Below, piece after piece: positions 8,949 through 21,297 of a stretch of DNA of 64,000 bases. The DNA is from Chaetomium olivaceum. Taxonomy: Eukaryota; Ascomycota; Sordariomycetes; Sordariales; Chaetomiaceae. How positions within the stretch are numbered: position 1 is the stretch's first letter; every line of letters begins with the position of its first letter. A program made the position numbers and the translations under genes. The notes beneath the pieces are model-generated. The model saw only the letters and a list, made by a program, of their open reading frames with translations, did not search any database and was not told the origin of the DNA. The DNA lies in assembly GCA_039881045.1 (NCBI GenBank), contig JAYWVB010000047.1, positions 124,001 through 188,000 of the forward strand. Reading direction: 5' to 3'.

Positions 8949-11900
8949 TCACCCCATCAACCTCGCCCCGATCTCATTCTGCGCCATAAAAGACCTCGCC
9001 AACTCATCCCCGCCCTTCTCCGCGGCCTCCATCCAATGGATCGCCACGCACATCAGCGCCGGGTCACTGCGCACATCCCCCAGCCTGCCCGCGCCCGCCG
9101 CACCACCGTCCTCCTTCCCACCGGCACCGCCAGAACCCCCAGCGCCGCCACCACCACCACCGCTCCCGCCCGCTCCCGCGCCACCGGGGTGTCCGTGCCC
9201 ACCACCACCACCACCGCCGCCCGAGGAACGCCCGCCGCTGCCGCTGCCGCTGCCGCTGCCGCCGTACTTCTCCATGACGGCCTGCTTGAACACCTCGCGG
9301 GGCTTGGACAGGGGCAGCGTGGTGCGCTGCACGAGCTCCGGGTTGGAGAGGTAGAAGATGGCGAGTTCGCGCTGCGCGGTCGGGTCGCCCTCCTTGGCGG
9401 TGATGGTCCACATGCGCGCCGCGTCGGCGAGCGAGTGCGTGGTTAGTGGCAGAGGGGAGGGCGGGGATGGCGGTGGCGACGCCGGGGGGAATTCGCTTGT
9501 GGGCGTCGCCGCGGCTGAGTCGGACGCTGTGCTGCCCGCCCGGTTGTTAGCAGCGGCGGCGCTACCACCGCCCCGGGACAGGGTGTAATTCTTGACAATT
9601 TCGTCGGCGACCTCCACCATGGTGCGGCAGACTTCTTGCTTGAGGCTGAGGGCGGCGATGCCGGCGTCCCAGAATGATTTACCCCGCTCGGTTTTGTCGA
9701 GGACAGCGGGGGAACAGAAAGCCGAGATGAATTGCAGGTCGCGGAAGAGGGTCTTTGGTCGGAGAGACGGGTCGCGGAAAAGCGTTTGCAGGATGTTGGC
9801 GACCGCGTCCGTGTTGGCTGGGTAGACCGAAGCGATGGAGCGCGTTTCGGCGTTTCCTCCGCCGCCTGATACACGGGTTCCCTGTGCATGGCCGCCCGAA
9901 CCGAAGCTGGGTACTTGCATCATCGTGTATGAGCGGCGTTCCTTGACATTGCCAATTGTCTCCTCTAGTGGCTGGGACCTGGTCCCCAGTGCCCCGTTTC
10001 CGTGCTCCTCAGTGGCAGAGGACGCCGAGCCCAGCTCCGAGCGCGCCCACGCCAGCCGGGCCCGCCGGGACCCGGAGTTCAAAGATGCGGTGATTAGATG
10101 TTCAAGTTCGCAGAGCGCGTTGAGTTTGACCTGAGGGTTCGGGTGAACACAAAACATCTTCAGAAGTCGCTGGTATGCTTTAGTAAAAGGGAAGTCGGGC
10201 ATCGTTTCCTTCCGTGCTTCTTGATTATGTCTCCGGGCCGAAATGGTGTCGCTTGTCGCCGAGCTTTCATTGCCATGGATACTGCCTCCGTGTACGCTGC
10301 CGCGTTGGCTACCACGTTGGCTCCCCCGCTGACTGCCCCCGCCCCTTCCGGCCCAAGGCTCTGCGTATCGGAAAGAGCCTTGTCGCTCAGCGCATCGCTG
10401 GCGATTGTTCCGCGCACATCACCAAAACTTCGGTTCTGCTCAAGAAATCTTTGCTTTAGGCTGGACTTGGCAGACTTGCGCTTATCCTTGGCCTGCGCTT
10501 TACGCGCCCGCCGTTGGATCGCCTCTCGACGGTCAATGCAGTCTTGACCTAGGCCCTCGAACCACGCGTCCGTTTCTGATCCGCGGGCAAAAACAAGGTT
10601 ACCTAGGTCAGAAAGTAGAAGGCTGGTCAAAGTCTGCCTCAAGTCGGCGAGGAAACGGGATTTCTCGTCGGATTGCCGTTGCTGGTACACCGTCTCATTA
10701 GACGAAGCCGATGTACCTGGGCGGCCGGTTGATGACTGAGGTTGCGAGGGGATTTGCTGGTGGTTCGGCGGGTGGAATGAGCCTGATAGGTTCGTCAGGC
10801 TAGTGGTGGGCGAGTGTGCTCGGGACGCGGCGCTTGGCGACGTAGCGCGGTGTTGAAAGGGTGACCAAAAAGTTGCGTTGGGGTCGATTTGGTGGACTGG
10901 CGACGATGCACCAAAATATTCGGGCCCGTCCAAGACCTCGGACATGGCTGTGCTGGCGCGGGAGAAGCCGAAACGGCTCGACTCGAAAGAAATTTGGCTC
11001 ATGCTACCGGACATGGCCCGCATGTCCCTACTGTTGATTGAAGCAGGACGACTGACAGACACGAACCTGCGGTCAGGGTCGCTGATGACACTGATCGAGT
11101 CATCCCATACGGATTGATTGTCGCGGTCTCGGTCTCGCGGAGCCTTGGTGGTAGACTCGAAAGCCCGTCGGTCTCGGGCGAAAAGCTCACTCGACCACAG
11201 CACCGGCCCATCGATGATGCTGTCGCCCACGAGTTTGCTCACGCAATTCTCCACCTCACAGCAGAACCGGTGGATGCGCTCTTCGCCTTGGCAGAAATTT
11301 TCCACGCCGGATTGTTGAAGCCAACGGCTGGTCTTCTCTGCTTGCTCGTCGCGAAGTTTGTTTGGGCCTCCTTGGTCTTCAGGTGCTGCCAAGAGATCGA
11401 GAATCTGGGATTCGGTCCTGAAGATGTAATTTGATGCGGGACCCCTTTGCATATGGGTCTTGATGCGCTGGAAGGACGACCAGCGGCGAGATGCACCCAT
11501 CGTCTTCAATGCTGCCGCGACGTTCCGCGAGTCCTCATATGGCGCCGAGTTTCGCACGTCTGTTACGTACCACATCTTGTCGCGTAGAGATCGTAGGCGC
11601 TGCATCATTCCCTCGATCATCCCCTCTGCTCGCTCTTGGCTTTGCTTGAGCCACACTAGCCAGGCGTCGTATTCTTCAATGGCGGCTGCGGAGCGGCGGA
11701 TCGAATCTCGCGGGCCACGGGAGAAGATGTTCAGAAGGGCCGAAAATCCCTCGCGCCGCAGTGAGTCGGATGACAGAGCGTTCAGTTGCTGCAGCGTCCT
11801 CCAGTAAAGATGGGCATTGACGAAGTCGGATTGCGCCCGAGACTGCGAGCAGGCTGCGGTCAACATGGTAACGAGCGGAGATGAGTTCTCGGCGGCCTGG

Positions 11901-14574
11901 TCGGCTTCCTTCCCTTTGGCACTTTTTGGAGGACTTTCGGCGAGACTGCTTGCGATGCTGGCGGCCCTCTGGCGGTAGGGATTCCGGCTTCCCATCGTCG
12001 TGATAATGCGATTTTTGTTGCGGTACTTTTTGAGAGTCGAGGCCCGGTTGCTAAAGGTTTGCTGTTTAGCGCCATCGTTTTCCAGGCCCTGAGGGATTTC
12101 GTAGTCCTGAACTAGTTTGAGGATGGAGTCGCGCAGTTGATGGTAGTCTTTGTTGAGTTCAGGGCGTCCCTCGTCGGTTTCCTCGCCCTCAGTATCACTC
12201 GTACTTGAGGAATTCTGCTCATCCTCAACCTCATCGTCCGGGTCAAAGGTCATATGGGTGGACAGCTTATTCCCATCGGCCGATATGAACAACACGGACC
12301 AGCGCTCGGCACAGGGGTGGCATAATCCGTACACAACGTCTTGGCCCAAGATCTGTGTCATTTCATGCATGGCTAGCCGCAGTCGGTACCCGTCATCTTC
12401 GTAATTTTCCGGCTTCTGGGTGGCGGGGTCCTGCGCAGAGGGGGAATGGCGGCGTGGACTCTCTTCCTCCCCAAGGGGCTCTCGGGAGGTGGTGGCATCG
12501 CTGAAAGACGACTCTGCGCTGGTGCTGAGGACGGACATGGTATCGAAGGTGCTCGGTGCAGTCCTGATGGACATGGGTTGAGAAATGGTAGAGAATCCAG
12601 AAATCGATGGTGCCCCAGACCGGAGGCTGCTTGAGCGTGCCGACCGTGGCCTGCGTTCGGGGAAAAGGGCGTTGACCACCGTGGCAAGGTCCGCTGGGCT
12701 GATCACCAAGTAAGGCCGGACCTCGGCTGTCTCCCGAAGGGATGTAATGGACCGTGCCGGTAAGAGCCTGGGCTTTTTGCGAAACTTGGACGGGTCCTTG
12801 AAGCGGCTGTATATGCTCTCAATGTGGCCTTTGATCTTGGGCGGCGTAGACACAGGGGTCATGCTCTGCAGCATGTCGACAACGTACTTTTGAGCGTGCA
12901 TGGCCACGGTCTTGAGAATCTTTTGGCGGCCATACTCGGTGATGTGGTAGTCGGCCATCATGCCATAGGCCTCCGGGTGGATGACAACCCCAAGCAACCA
13001 AACTGTAAACATATACTTCGCGATAAGCCACCGGCGGGTGCTCTCGGAATACCTCCTATCCAGGCGTTTGAGGAGTTCATTGCCTAGTTCCAGCAAGCCT
13101 TCCGGAATGCCCGTGGCATCCTCATCGTCGATGACCTCGAACAACTCATCAACGGCTTTGGTGTAGAACTCCTCGGCTGCGATCTGGTCCTTGGACGACC
13201 AATCCGAAAGATTAATGCGGGTCCCATGCTGGTCCTCTGCACGATCAAGCAAGAAGGCTCCGTCCTCTAAGATCTTCATCAGGTACCATTCCATGTTGGA
13301 CTTTCCGGCCCAGTCACGCATCGAGACCCAGACATTCAAGACCGAGATAACGGTTTGCTCGCTCCCGGTTGTCTGGGTGGAAATCAAGCGCGCGCAGGTG
13401 TTGGCCCAGGTGACGGTCCGGCGCTTGTCCTCGGCGCTGTCTGGTCCTGCGGAATTAGCAAAACAGGTGTAGATGAGAGCCGAGATGGGGTCATGGCGTT
13501 GGAATGACAGCAGGCGCTCAATAGCGCTGCGCTCCTTGCCCGCTCCTCCCGCTCCGCTAGATCCGGGAAATGTGGAACTGCCAGAGACGGAGCGACCTGA
13601 CGACCGGCCGTGGTAAGGAAGAACGGATTCGATGGGTTCAAGAGCCTGGTGGAAGCTGGTGAGAGCAGTAAGCTCCGAGTTTTTGAGGGACGCGATGCGC
13701 GTGGCCAGATAGTCTGGGTTAGTCCTGATCTGATTCAGAAAGTTCAGAAAAGTCTCCCGGGATGAGGCAGAGATCTCGTTTAAAAACGGCGTCACCGCGT
13801 TCGGGGACGCGTTCGAGCCGGTAACAGATCCGGTCGGGGTATCCACGCTATCGGACGAAGTGAGGCCGGCGACTGCAAGAGGTCCATCTCTGGCTCCAGT
13901 AGCGCATACCGGCGGGTTTCATCGCAGCTTCTCCGAACATCAATGACGGCGTTGTAAAGGGCACCAAATGTCTTCTTGTCATCGCCGCGGAAACCGTCCA
14001 CTAGGTTGCGATGGGCCATCTCACCACATCTCATCAACCGGGCGGAGAGGGCCGTGGATACCAAACTCCGTTGGAGGCGAATCCTTGTGTTTGCGCGCTT
14101 GCGCTCCTGGTATTTGGACAGTCGCACAAGGTGCGCCAGTTCCTCCAGGCTGGTCCCCTCGTTCTCCGGGCCGAGGTTAGGGTTTGTGTACAGTGACACA
14201 TCAGTCAGCAGTGGCCGTAAGAACTTCATGTTGCCATGCTTGTCACTCGGTACAGATGGAACAAATCCGGTGTTCTCAAGGCTGTCGGAAGAATCGTTCG
14301 GCGCCGCCGCCGTTGATAGGGTGCTTGGCTGGTCGATAATCGGCTTGCTGCGCGTCGAGGTCGAGCTCGGGATGTGGAGAATGGAGGGGCGTCGGGCGGT
14401 GTCATCGGTGCGGCGCCCGGGGCCGTTTATCGAGTCTCTAGAAAGGCGGGACGGACTCCTCGATCGCAATCGACGGGGGCGTTGAAGCTCGACATGATTA
14501 TCGGAGGGAGAAGGAGTCGGTGACCGTGTGGCAGGGGCCGACTGAGCTGTGGTTGAGACGAGACGAGTCAGCAT
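8949..14574 (-). CDS. Very large conserved fungal protein of unknown function, Sel1-like C-terminus
   Basis: ATG at 14574. A good 62-nt intron (13848-13909, GTATGC...TAG) joins the first exon to a ~1200-codon exon. The final ~430 residues are in another frame: the open sequence GSQRGSQRGSVHGGSIHG leading into MPDFPFTKAYQRLL is clearly coding. The change needs either a 59-nt intron (10359-10417, weak donor GTGCGC) or one missing G in the G-runs near 10330-10345; either gives a whole number of codons (about 1834 or 1855 residues). The N-terminal half is helical with Ser-rich linkers. The C-terminus has Sel1-like helices (AARMWTITAKEGDPTAQREL; HWMEAAEKGGDELARSFM) interrupted by a Gly/Ser tract. 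I do not recognise a named family. Confidence 0.7.
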
Positions 14575-17500
14575 TGCGACCTCTCCGAGTTAGTGATATT
14601 CCCTCCCAACATACGCGACGAGGGGTGGATGGCGGCGGGCGGCGGGGGGGAACGCTGCATGGATCTCATAATGGGCCCATGAGGGGAATCGAGCTGGCGA
14701 CTGCGATCGCCCATAAGCTATAGGAAGGACCGCTCGACTCAAGGACGAATGGGTGGGTGGGTTGTTGGTGGTGAATCGGAAGCAAGGTGCTTGTCTACCC
14801 TAAGTCGGCCAAAGTAGGATACGAATAGTGGCGTAGGTAGGTAGGGTACGGGTAGGTAATCTGGTATGGTGTTCTGGGTGAATGTTGACTAGATAGGTAG
14901 CAGACTAGGTACGCGCAGGTATGTTTGTGTTTATGGAAAGCTTCGGCTCTGGTCGGCTTGCGACCAAAGTTATTGGGCTCAAGAGTCCCGCGGGGTCATT
15001 GTCTCGTGGGGAAAAGGAGCGGCAGTGGCTGTAAAGTGTTCGTCTGAAGGTCGAGAGGCGTTGGGACGGTGGGATGACGTTGCAGGCTGCCGCTGAGGCC
15101 CTCGACAGGAAAAGATGACGGGAGCAAAGAAAGAGGGAGCGTGTTTCCCTGCAGCTTTCCCAAGCACAGCGGCAGCTTCCCATTGCCTGGGCTGGGTAGG
15201 TACATACTCTGTTGATGTCCCAGGTCCACCATTTGAAGCGTGGGGTAAGGGACGACCAGCCAGTAGCCCAGGCCACGGGGTCGCTAATCCCGATAGGGTC
15301 CCCAGTGACCGGGGTGGGACAAGCCACTGGGCTGTTCATCTGCCACGCCCAAATCCTTGTCTCCTCACACACCCGCCTCCAATTGCATCAAGTGCCTCCA
15401 ATCCTTTCTGTTCTCTTGTCAATCCACAACCACCAGCCCTGGCTTGCCTGGCAAATGGGTGAACGAGTCGGTGACTTGGTGAGCTGGCTGGCGAGCCGCA
15501 GCACCGCATTTGCTTCCTCGCACAATCTTTTCGCTCGTGGCCCAGTTTTCTTTTTCTGGGGGGATGACTGTTGCCCCGCCAGTCGTCTTGCCCCTTTCCT
15601 TTTCGAAGGCCCGATGGAAGCCCGACACGACCTCGGGTTTCCAATTGTGACTCAGGCAGGCAGGCCACACAGCCGTGGAGGTCGCGTTTCAGCTCCCTTT
15701 CCTTGATTTCTACCACGCGTTTTGATGCCTCGTTTTACTTTTTTCTTTCTTGCTTCACCGGACTGTCAAACTGGGTGCCAACCGACTCAAAAATCTCGGC
15801 GTTTTCTCGCTATGCTCAGGCACACTCGCCTGCCAGCTTTTGCCTGCAACCACCATGCACGGTTCAACCAGCCTGGAAGTACATAGATGGCCGAGTTGCT
15901 GACGGCCCAAAGCGGTTGCAAACTGCCAACTCAGCACGCCGGGCTGGGAAACGAACAACCTTACACGGCGCCTAAAGTGGCAATCTCCAGTTTCCCGAAA
16001 CAACCATGCGCCGTTATCAAATATTGTCCTTGGCCTCCCGCTCGAGCCTTTTCCCCCCAGCTGTGTCTCGTCTCCCTTTTGTCGAGGAGACGCCGGCAGG
16101 GTCTTTTGCTCAACAAGTGTACTTTGTGAGCATGTGGTTGTTCAACGAAAGTCGCTCTCAGACCACAGCCCCGCTGCGCTGGCCTTGCAGATCGCCCCGC
16201 CTTTGCCTGGTTGGGGGTTCCATTTTTTGCGGCCGGCATGCCGCCAGCCGTCCAATCTGCGCCGTCCACGACCCAAAACCACAAGGACGGAACCCGCCTG
16301 CATCGTCGAGCCCCAGCATCATCCGGCATGCCAACTCAGCCGTCCTTCGCCAATCAACTACCGCCACCATGCCTTGCCCTTCCCGCTCGCCTCTTGCCGG
16401 CAGGAGCCCGCCGCATCTCTGACAGTTTCCGCTGGCCTTGGTTCCAGGGACCATGCTTCTTTTTTTCCCCAACCGAGGTCCCGAGCTGTCGCCATTGCCC
16501 CAGTCCTCGTGTCAGCTCAGGGCGGAGGAAAAACCAAGGAATGCTCGGGAACATGATCTGGTTCATCTGGTTCGATCGGTTCAGCTCGACAGGCGGAGGA
16601 AGGTGGTGCTGTGTAACAGTCCAAGAGTCAGTGGGAGCTACTGATTCGCAACGGCCGAGATCTTGCAGGCGATCCCCCGCCGAGTCCCTGGTTGGAGGGT
16701 TGGATGCAGTACACCACCTCCTGGACTCGGCTCCGATGGCCAGCTTCTGAATCAGGCGGCCTGCCGGTTCCCATTGGCTGCCGGTTCCCGGTGCTCTCCC
16801 GTGCCACCGCCACCGCCGGCGCCTATCATGGACTCCATGGATGTTCTCCCCGCCCCTCTTGAGACACCTCACCTATGGTGAAGGGACAGCAACGCCGGAG
16901 GGAAACCACTCGCAAAAGGCGCCCCCCGACCGGTGGTTGCCGACAGACAACCGTGGCCCTTTGGTCTAGCGATATGCTACCGTAGGTACGAATACCTGGT
17001 GGGAAACTCTCAGATGGTGCCGTGTATCCACAAACATGCACATTACATGTAAACCCAGGGCGACTCAGCAGAGTTTGTCGGTCTGTTGCACAAATACTTG
17101 TCACAATCCGACCCACCGCCACCGTAGAGACGGCCAGCACACTGGATGCATGCCGCTTCCCTCCGTCGGCCTGACCGCGAGTTCGTACAGAGCTTGCTCG
17201 CTGATTGCAGTGCACGTTGCGGTTTTTTTCTTCTTCCCTGTCGGATGGGCGCTTCCGCTTGTTGTAGTTGGCATCATGCAGGACCTCGTAATCAGGGTGC
17301 ATGCCTTTGCAAAGAATAAGCCTTGCCGTCGGTGGATATGAGATGTATTTGCCATTTGTTGCTTTTATTTGGCCTCATCTTTAGGGCAAACCCTAATTCA
17401 GGTGTGGAAGATACCCTTCATTCGCGTCCTCTGTATGTACATACATGCAGAATAACACGCAACCCCTCCTCGGGCGTTGTCGAAGCAGCCGCCCCCCGAA

Positions 17501-17907
17501 CCCGGAGATCGGACAACTGTCATCCAATCCCAACCGACCACCCCGCCCATCGTCCCGCTAGCTTATGCAAGTGATATTCGAACGAGTTTCAACAACGCGC
17601 GGCAGAAGCGATCGAGAAAACGACGGCGGGAGCCAGCAAGTTTGTTAGCTCGGCCGCAGACTCGGCCGCATGAGCCTGCCGCCCGCCACTTCCCCGTCCC
17701 TTAACCCCTCCCCTTTCAGTGCTTTCACCCATCTCTCCATCTGCCACCCTCGAACCAGAACCAAAAGTGGCGGGCACATGACTTCCCCGACCTGCACCGG
17801 ATCACCTCACCCGCATCCCCGGGCTGCAGCTCCCTTCCCACCCTGCCCCCCAGGTCTTCCCCGGCAACGAACGATGATACACTGCTTGATTAATTGCTTG
17901 CTTGGGA
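14575..17907. promoter_or_regulatory. 3.3 kb intergenic region, no gene seen
   Basis: It separates the start of the large minus-strand gene (14574) from the hapX stop (17908). No frame has domains or convincing splicing. 14815-14915 is rich in TAGGTA/GGTAGG repeats close upstream of the large gene. Several open frames on both strands overlap each other without coding character. The length would suit an extended promoter, a long leader or an unannotated non-coding transcript, but nothing proves it. Confidence 0.5.
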
Positions 17908-19875
17908 TCACTCACCCCTGCCAAACCGCACATCAAAGTCCTTGAGCACGCTCATGATGCTCGCGGCCTCGACCTCGATCGGCGCCCGCCCGTCACGGCC
18001 GCGGCGGCCCCCCACGGGCCCCGGGCGCGGGACCGGCAGGGCCTTGAGCTTGGGCAGCCAGGACCCGATGTCATCGGCGGCTTCGTCGAAGTGCCGGTGG
18101 CTGGCCAGGGTCTTGTAGGCGTCGGCGCAGGAGAGGCTGAGGCCGAGATTGTTGGGCCCGGCAGCGGTAGCGGCGGTTGTTGCTGTTGTTGGCCTTCTGG
18201 ATAGTGCCATGGCAGGGAGGGGTGCGCTGGCCTCTGGCTGGGGCTGTGGTTGTGACGGTCCCGATTTGCAGCAGCCGCCTGGGCCGCCGTTTCCGCAGCA
18301 CCCGCCGCCGCCGCCGCCGCCGCTGCCGGGGTTGTTCTTCTCGAAGTTGGCTGCAAGAGAACGGCAGAAAAGGCCGGACTTTGGGTCGGCGACGCATTGT
18401 GCGCAGGTGCCAGGGCCGTTGGGACCGCACCCTCCTGCTCGCGCGGTAGGTTTCGCGGTTTGTCTTCCTTGTAGTGATCGCAGGCCAGGGAGCTTGATAG
18501 CCCCTGTCGCTGTGACCTCCATGGGCATGGGAACCACATCATTATCCGACGGCGGAGGGGTATTTGTTTGAGTGTGTTCGGTCATCTCGCCATCAGGTGC
18601 TGGCAGAGAGGCCGGTGACATCATAGAATCTGCGCAGACGCAGTATGTCCCATCCTTGCAAAAGCCGCAAGAGTCCCTGGGCTCTATCGAAGCCATCGGT
18701 TGGAGTTGTGATTGAGTTGGCGGCGGGAACATGGCCTGCGTTGGCTCCCTGCTACCCTGTGAGGCAAATACGGCCGTGAAGTCTGTTTCCATGACGATGC
18801 CAGCATCGGAGCGCTGCCGCTTGTCTTCTGGCGAGGTTGATGACGGCGAGCTCGGAGGCAGTGGCCGCTTCAAGTCGTTGCCGGCCATTGATATCCCCAA
18901 AGACTCCTCCAAGCATTCACATCTGGTGCCCAAAGAACACCTGCCACAGCCCATGGGGATATCTGCGGTTCGTAGAACTTCCTCTTCACAGGCACAGGAA
19001 CCACTTGACTGGCAACCACCGCAAGTAATGCCTGCTGGTGCCCTTTCATCGGGCGGTGAGACAATCTGAGAAATAGAGAATGGTTGAGCCAGGGGTCGCG
19101 GTTCGACAACTGGGGCCAGGCGTGATGCAGTGTTCCTTAACGGTGCCGGTTGCAGCGGCCGCATGCCGTGCGATAGCCCAGCTTGTGTTTGCATCTGCCC
19201 TGGCACCGAGATATCGTTGCTTGCAATACCTGACTGGTCATCCCAATTCCGTGTCATGCTCCCGCGGCCTTGCCGTGACTTCTCTAGCATTGACTCCAGC
19301 CACTGGCATCTTGACTGGAGTGTCTGCGTTTCGGTTTCCAAATGGCTGATCCGGTCCTGCAACTCCCGAACTGTCTGCTCGTGAATAAGCCTTTCCTCCT
19401 CCATCTGTTCCTCCAACTCTCCAACACGAGCCGCCCTGCGTTCCCGGAATGCCCTCTGAGCCGCCCGGTTTTGTGCCTTGCGCTTGGTTGGCGGGGTGTC
19501 GGTGGCAGGCTTGCGGCCGGGTTTCGGCCGAGGGGGTATGACCCACTCCTTGCTAGTCATGCACATGGCCTTGGGCTGTGACATTGAAGCTGATGATGCG
19601 ACAATTGATTTAGACCTCCCGTTCATTGCCATGGAAGACGTGGCCGACGGAAGAGTGTTTGAAGCACTTGGCCGGATTGCGATTGGAGGCGCTGTTGAAG
19701 ATGAGGATATGGGAGTGGAGACGTTTGATGGCGAAGTAGCCGAAGCGGGGCTGGCTGCAGCACTCGAGGAGCCGTGGTTGACTGTGGTCGTGATTGAAAG
19801 CGTTCTTAACGGGCCTGCATCCGTGTTTCCGGGAGCCAAATCCGGGTCCGGATCACTGGTGATGATAGCCGCCAT
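17908..19875 (-). CDS. hapX: bZIP iron-response regulator HapX
   Basis: A single-exon 655-residue protein. It has the HapX signature: a HAP4-like CCAAT-complex interaction motif (KEWVIPPRPKPGRK, about residues 108-121) running directly into a bZIP basic region (KRKAQNRAAQRAFRERRAAR, about 128-150) and leucine-zipper coil. Four cysteine-rich regions follow at about 282 (CGGCQSSGSCAC), 310 (CGRCSLGTRCEC), 401 (CGFCKDGTYCVC) and 481 (CGPNGPGTCAQC); in characterised homologues these sense Fe-S status. By family knowledge it binds the CCAAT-binding complex in the nucleus, repressing iron-consuming genes in starvation and promoting iron detoxification in excess. The C-terminal FDVRFGRGE end is also family-like. 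A CCGNGGPGGCCK run near 525-540 adds further cysteines. Confidence 0.95.
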   Translation of the reverse strand: MAAIITSDPDPDLAPGNTDAGPLRTLSITTTVNHGSSSAAASPASATSPSNVSTPISSSSTAPPIAIRPSASNTLPSATSSMAMNGRSKSIVASSASMSQPKAMCMTSKEWVIPPRPKPGRKPATDTPPTKRKAQNRAAQRAFRERRAARVGELEEQMEEERLIHEQTVRELQDRISHLETETQTLQSRCQWLESMLEKSRQGRGSMTRNWDDQSGIASNDISVPGQMQTQAGLSHGMRPLQPAPLRNTASRLAPVVEPRPLAQPFSISQIVSPPDERAPAGITCGGCQSSGSCACEEEVLRTADIPMGCGRCSLGTRCECLEESLGISMAGNDLKRPLPPSSPSSTSPEDKRQRSDAGIVMETDFTAVFASQGSREPTQAMFPPPTQSQLQPMASIEPRDSCGFCKDGTYCVCADSMMSPASLPAPDGEMTEHTQTNTPPPSDNDVVPMPMEVTATGAIKLPGLRSLQGRQTAKPTARAGGCGPNGPGTCAQCVADPKSGLFCRSLAANFEKNNPGSGGGGGGGCCGNGGPGGCCKSGPSQPQPQPEASAPLPAMALSRRPTTATTAATAAGPNNLGLSLSCADAYKTLASHRHFDEAADDIGSWLPKLKALPVPRPGPVGGRRGRDGRAPIEVEAASIMSVLKDFDVRFGRGE

Positions 19876-21297
19876 GCTGGTGGATGCCCTCGTCGATTGA
19901 TGCGGATTTGTTAGAAGGTGCAGCGGTGTATTTTAATATCGCAAAGCTTTCCGCCTTTGTTAAAGCGCCGCTCCCAGCCTATGCTGGACGCGAGCAAACA
20001 ATGCGGCTCTTGGGTCAGACGTAAGCCAAAACCAAAGTTTTGGATACCACACGTGAGATGCTGATGGTGGCTGAAGGGCCGAGTCTCGCAAATGTCAACG
20101 ACGTTATAAAATGCCTGAGAACCCCGCACTCTTGACGCTCGCAGCCGCGGAAAGCCTTGGTTACTGGGAAAACTGAATTCGATACGGATAGTTGCGGTGG
20201 ATTGTGAAAGTCGTTGTTCGGTCGCCTGAGTGTCGTCCAGAGGGCTGCGAAAGCGATGGTATGACTGAATGGAAGACGTTGTGCAGCTGTGTTGATGATT
20301 CGTGCGTGGTGGTCATTCTTCCAAACTGACGCGCAACGGAGAAAACTCCTCTTCTTGGTCTGACGAGAACCGGCGACAAGGGAAATTCTGGGCAGCAAGG
20401 CCGGAAGTGCCGCTCAAGCGCAAGCCAGTGGAGCGTTGTGATTCGGCAAGGGAGGGATGGAGATGCTGATCGAACCACTGATTGATTGATAAGATAATTT
20501 TCAGGCACTACTCCGAAAGCGGTTTGGCGCAGATGAAGGAGACGGCCAGTGATGCATCCGATGCATGCGTCAGGCCACTGCACTGCTCAGTCTTCCGAAG
20601 TCCCGGTCCCGGAGATTTACATGAACATGAAACAAAACGGCTGCGATTGCGGATCAAGAGTATCTGGGTACGGATTGCGGAAGCCAAGCTGCCCGACCGC
20701 CAGGTCGTTGACTTTGATGGGATTTGTCGAGGTTCGAGAGCGATGTCGGAGGCCCTCGGAGATGTGCTACGAATATTGACTTCCTCCTCCGGAGAGCAAT
20801 TGAGAAGGGACGCAGTACGTAACTTTATCGGAATACCGTCGATATCCGGCGGCGGTATGGATGCCACAGTGGCTAAGCCGAAGATTAAGCTCGGTGTCGG
20901 GACCGAGATTGCCAGGATCTAAATATTTCGGGTTTGGAAACGACGAGTTGAACAGAGCTACGGTGCTGTAGATGGCGGGTAAGAGACTGACTACCTTAAT
21001 TCCATTACGATAATTCCCTACCAGTTAGTTAGGTACTGTACCTTGGTTATGACCGTTGCGTAAAATCTTCCGCGCCTGCAATAAGCTCGCACGGGCCACA
21101 TATCGCCAAGAGTCTTGCGCTCCAGTGCTCCGAGTAGGAGAGTTGAACATTTAACAAATCACATAGAAAGAACAAGTACCACGCCAAAGCACAAGCGCGG
21201 TCGACGAATCGATCACCTAGTGGCAACCAATTCCAACTGCGCCATCACCAAACTAACCTCATCCGCCTCCACCCAACTACAAAAAGAAAACCGAACC
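19876..21297. promoter_or_regulatory. Divergent intergenic region hapX / COG2
   Basis: It holds the hapX and COG2 promoters and leaders. At 20488-20497 GATAAGATAA gives two overlapping GATA sites about 0.6 kb upstream of hapX. In other fungi a GATA factor (SreA type) represses hapX, so this is a plausible operator, though it does not match the ATCWGATAA consensus exactly. Open frames at 20482-20922 and 20508-20867 lie on opposite strands and lack domains. I do not call a gene. Confidence 0.45.

Noticed and set aside
9040..9446. Plus-strand Ala/Thr- and Pro-rich frames opposite the large gene's C-terminus
   Set aside because: They are antisense images of the Gly/Ser tract in the real minus-strand gene.
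14575..17907. Several 100-180 codon frames in the 3.3 kb gap
   Set aside because: They overlap each other on both strands, have no domains and no introns that extend them sensibly.
20482..20922. Possible gene upstream of hapX
   Set aside because: Opposing frames, no conserved motif, and the region is more simply the hapX promoter or leader.
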